Shown here piece after piece: positions 62,490 to 64,000 of a stretch of DNA of 64,000 nucleotides. The DNA lies in NCBI GenBank assembly GCA_030710605.1, contig CP092863.1, positions 114,572,014 to 114,636,013 of the forward strand, written 5' to 3'. Each line of letters begins with the position of its first letter. Position 1 is the first letter of the stretch. The stretch comes from Cordylochernes scorpioides. Taxonomy: Eukaryota; Arthropoda; Arachnida; Pseudoscorpiones; Chernetidae. The position numbers and the translations under genes were made by a program. The notes beneath the pieces were generated by a model, which made no database searches, was not told where the DNA came from, and saw only the letters and a list, made by a program, of their open reading frames with translations.

Positions 62490-62700
62490 GTAAACATCTC
62501 AAAATTATTATTCTCATATTTAATTTTTCATAGAACTTTATTCCAATAATCATCATCACTTAGCATTGTTTACATGAGGACTTTGTAAAAAATGAGACGT
62601 TGGTAAAAAATAAAAACTAACGAGACATACATTCTTGATTTTTTATTTCCTTTACATTAAAAATAGCTATAAAAGAAAAACTTACATACATCCGCTACAT
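62490..62700 (+). repeat. Possible 5' LTR
   Basis: A TG start at about 62490 (TGTAAACATC) and CA ends near 62699, with TATAAAAG at about 62671 and AATAAAAAC upstream. It lies directly before a primer binding site. The boundaries are inferred, since the 3' LTR is outside the window. Confidence 0.35.
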
Positions 62701-62703
62701 ACT

Positions 62704-62721
62704 TGGCGCAGCCGACAGGAT
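62704..62721 (+). promoter_or_regulatory. Primer binding site (tRNA-Ser-like)
   Basis: TGGCGCAGCCGACAGGAT is complementary to the CCA-ended 3' part of a tRNA with a T-arm, most like tRNA-Ser. It lies about 90 bp before gag, as expected for minus-strand priming in a Ty3/Gypsy element. Confidence 0.6.
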
Positions 62722-62811
62722 ACGAAAGAAAATTAAAAAGGTAAATTTTTAATCAAAAGATTATATATTTAAAATTTAAATAACTCATTTAGAAACATCT
62801 TTATTTTTATA

Positions 62812-63303
62812 ATGGCAAATATACATAGATTTGAAAAATATTCTGGCAGTAAGAATAATATAAAAATTGAAAGTTGGATTAAGTTGTATGAAGTAGAAAA
62901 TTTAAAAGCAAACGATGAAGAAAAAATACACAATCTTATCTACTATTTAGCAGATGTAGCCTTAGAATTTTTTGCTGATGAAATTCTTACAAATGCACAT
63001 ATAAAAAAATGGGAAACTGTAAAAGATAAACTCAATGCCAGATTTAAGCCTTGCACATATAGTCTCATTGTATTAGCATCTAGCAGAAAGCTCCTTGCAA
63101 GTGAAACTGTGGAGATTTATTTTAAAGAAAAAATGGACTTACTGAATCAAACATCCTTGAAAAGGGAAGAGAAAATACAGCTACTAACAGATGGGCTACC
63201 TTTGAGTTGGAGGGATGTGTTTGCAGCAGCACAACCTGCAGATCCAACCAAATGGATACAAGTTGCACTTTCTGTTGAGCATAACAGGCAACAAGTAAGC
63301 TAA
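62812..63303 (+). CDS. Gypsy-type retrotransposon Gag (N-terminal part)
   Basis: 163 residues starting MANIHRFEKYSGSK. The pattern matches Ty3/Gypsy Gag capsid proteins: F...W...Y...N, then YYLADVALEFFADEI, WETVKDKLNARF, SSRKLLASETVEIYFKEKMD and KREEKIQLLTDGLP. It would form the capsid. It ends at TAA just after a helical segment, before the expected zinc knuckle. The knuckle-like sequence appears in a different frame downstream, so either a frameshift or a damaged copy. The ATG follows the PBS with a short leader. Confidence 0.75.
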   Translation: MANIHRFEKYSGSKNNIKIESWIKLYEVENLKANDEEKIHNLIYYLADVALEFFADEILTNAHIKKWETVKDKLNARFKPCTYSLIVLASSRKLLASETVEIYFKEKMDLLNQTSLKREEKIQLLTDGLPLSWRDVFAAAQPADPTKWIQVALSVEHNRQQVS

Positions 63304-63308
63304 GAAAT

Positions 63309-63551
63309 TTGTTTAAACCCAAAGTATGCACTCTATCTCAACAGGAAAGATCAGCTTCAAATTGCCCATTTTTCTGCCCAATTTGCATGAAGAAAAGAAT
63401 TAAAGTGAAACTTTGGTTGAATGAATGTCCTGATTATGACCCAAATTATAAAACAGAGAGATCATCTAAAAATACACAACCAAACAATTCATTACAACAG
63501 TCACCGAATCAACCACAAGTAATGAAACAAAGTAGCTTGCTTATCAACTAA
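63309..63551 (+). pseudogene. Zinc-knuckle region of Gag, out of frame and degraded
   Basis: It encodes FCPICMKKRIKVKLWLNECP, which resembles a CCHC knuckle (C-x2-C-x4-H-x4-C) with the histidine and last cysteine displaced. It lies in a different frame from the Gag at 62812 and from the protease at 63587, so at least two frame changes separate them. Confidence 0.5.
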
Positions 63552-63586
63552 CAATCCTCCTTATAAATTGATAGACTTTAAAATTT

Positions 63587-64000
63587 GTGTCAACAAACAT
63601 CCTTTACAAGCCTTCATGGGACACAGGTGCTACCATATCTTTAATAAGTCAAAATTTAATAAAAAGTTTGAATTTACATCCTTTAATAGATTCTATCATG
63701 CAAATTCAACAAGCTAACTCATTAACCAAAACTTTGGGATATGTTCATGTAAATTTGCAAATTCATAATAAAACTAGAAAGGTCAAACTTCATGTAATAC
63801 CTAATTTAAAATTCCAGCTACTCATTGGCTTGGATATTGCAGAAGACTTTGAACTTATTGTTGACACTAAAGATAAAACAGTGTACACTAAGCAATCAGC
63901 AGAAATGGCACTTGTTTGCACAACCTTTAATCATTTGCAAAAACCTAACCAGGATGAGTTGAATAAATTATTACAGGAAAATGAGCAAATTTTTCAGTCA
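63587..64000 (+). CDS. Gypsy-type Pol: aspartic protease and start of RT linker (partial)
   Basis: Open in one frame to the window end without an ATG start. The protease active site is SWDTGATISLIS (63614-63649), with a later hydrophobic flap/ILG-like segment FQLLIGLDIAEDFELIV typical of retropepsins. It then reads QDELNKLLQENEQIFQS, the linker normally just before the reverse transcriptase. It cleaves the Gag-Pol polyprotein. Gag, protease and RT order is Ty3/Gypsy. The rest of Pol lies beyond the window. Confidence 0.75.
   Translation, partial: MSTNILYKPSWDTGATISLISQNLIKSLNLHPLIDSIMQIQQANSLTKTLGYVHVNLQIHNKTRKVKLHVIPNLKFQLLIGLDIAEDFELIVDTKDKTVYTKQSAEMALVCTTFNHLQKPNQDELNKLLQENEQIFQS

Overview
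This is an AT-rich animal (metazoan, probably invertebrate) intergenic window made almost entirely of transposable elements. No host protein-coding gene is recognised. The evidence is mariner, Helitron, Penelope-like, LINE and Ty3/Gypsy elements, several tRNA-derived repeats, fold-back MITEs, and a U6 snRNA retrocopy. The species cannot be named from the sequence. A 100-base run of N at 15638-15737 is an assembly gap.

Layout. 0-10 kb: a decayed mariner (320-1637), an intact mariner (3205-4493) nested in a fold-back element, a tRNA-Gly-like gene, Helitrons, MITEs. 10-21 kb: MITEs, SINEs, LINE 3' ends, hammerhead-bearing repeats, and a 1.1 kb Helitron (20366-21466). 21.8-35.7 kb: a Penelope-like element (PLE) cluster. 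It holds two near-identical full-size ORFs in opposite orientation (23099-25558 minus; 29672-32131 plus), a 5'-truncated copy (26579 onward), and a diverged inverted pair (33533-35645). 36-62 kb: SINEs, fold-back MITEs, retrozyme-like repeats, a LINE relic (44903-46540), satellites, and a solo LTR (59980-60485). 62.5-64 kb: start of a Gypsy-type retrotransposon that runs off the end.

Most notable. (1) The PLE carries its GIY-YIG endonuclease at the N terminus, before a CxC motif and the reverse transcriptase: the permuted Naiad/Chlamys-type order. (2) Its terminal region holds a compact pseudoknot whose three helices are all preserved by compensatory changes between two subfamilies. (3) Two unrelated short repeat families carry textbook type I hammerhead ribozymes on the minus strand. 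Each also occurs in tandem (periods about 353 and 317 bp) and as inverted partial copies, so they look like animal retrozymes. The PLE shows the same tandem-plus-inverted architecture, which suggests (inference) that one PLE-type machinery made both. (4) A palindromic MITE has a tRNA-like gene with intact Pol III boxes at its centre.
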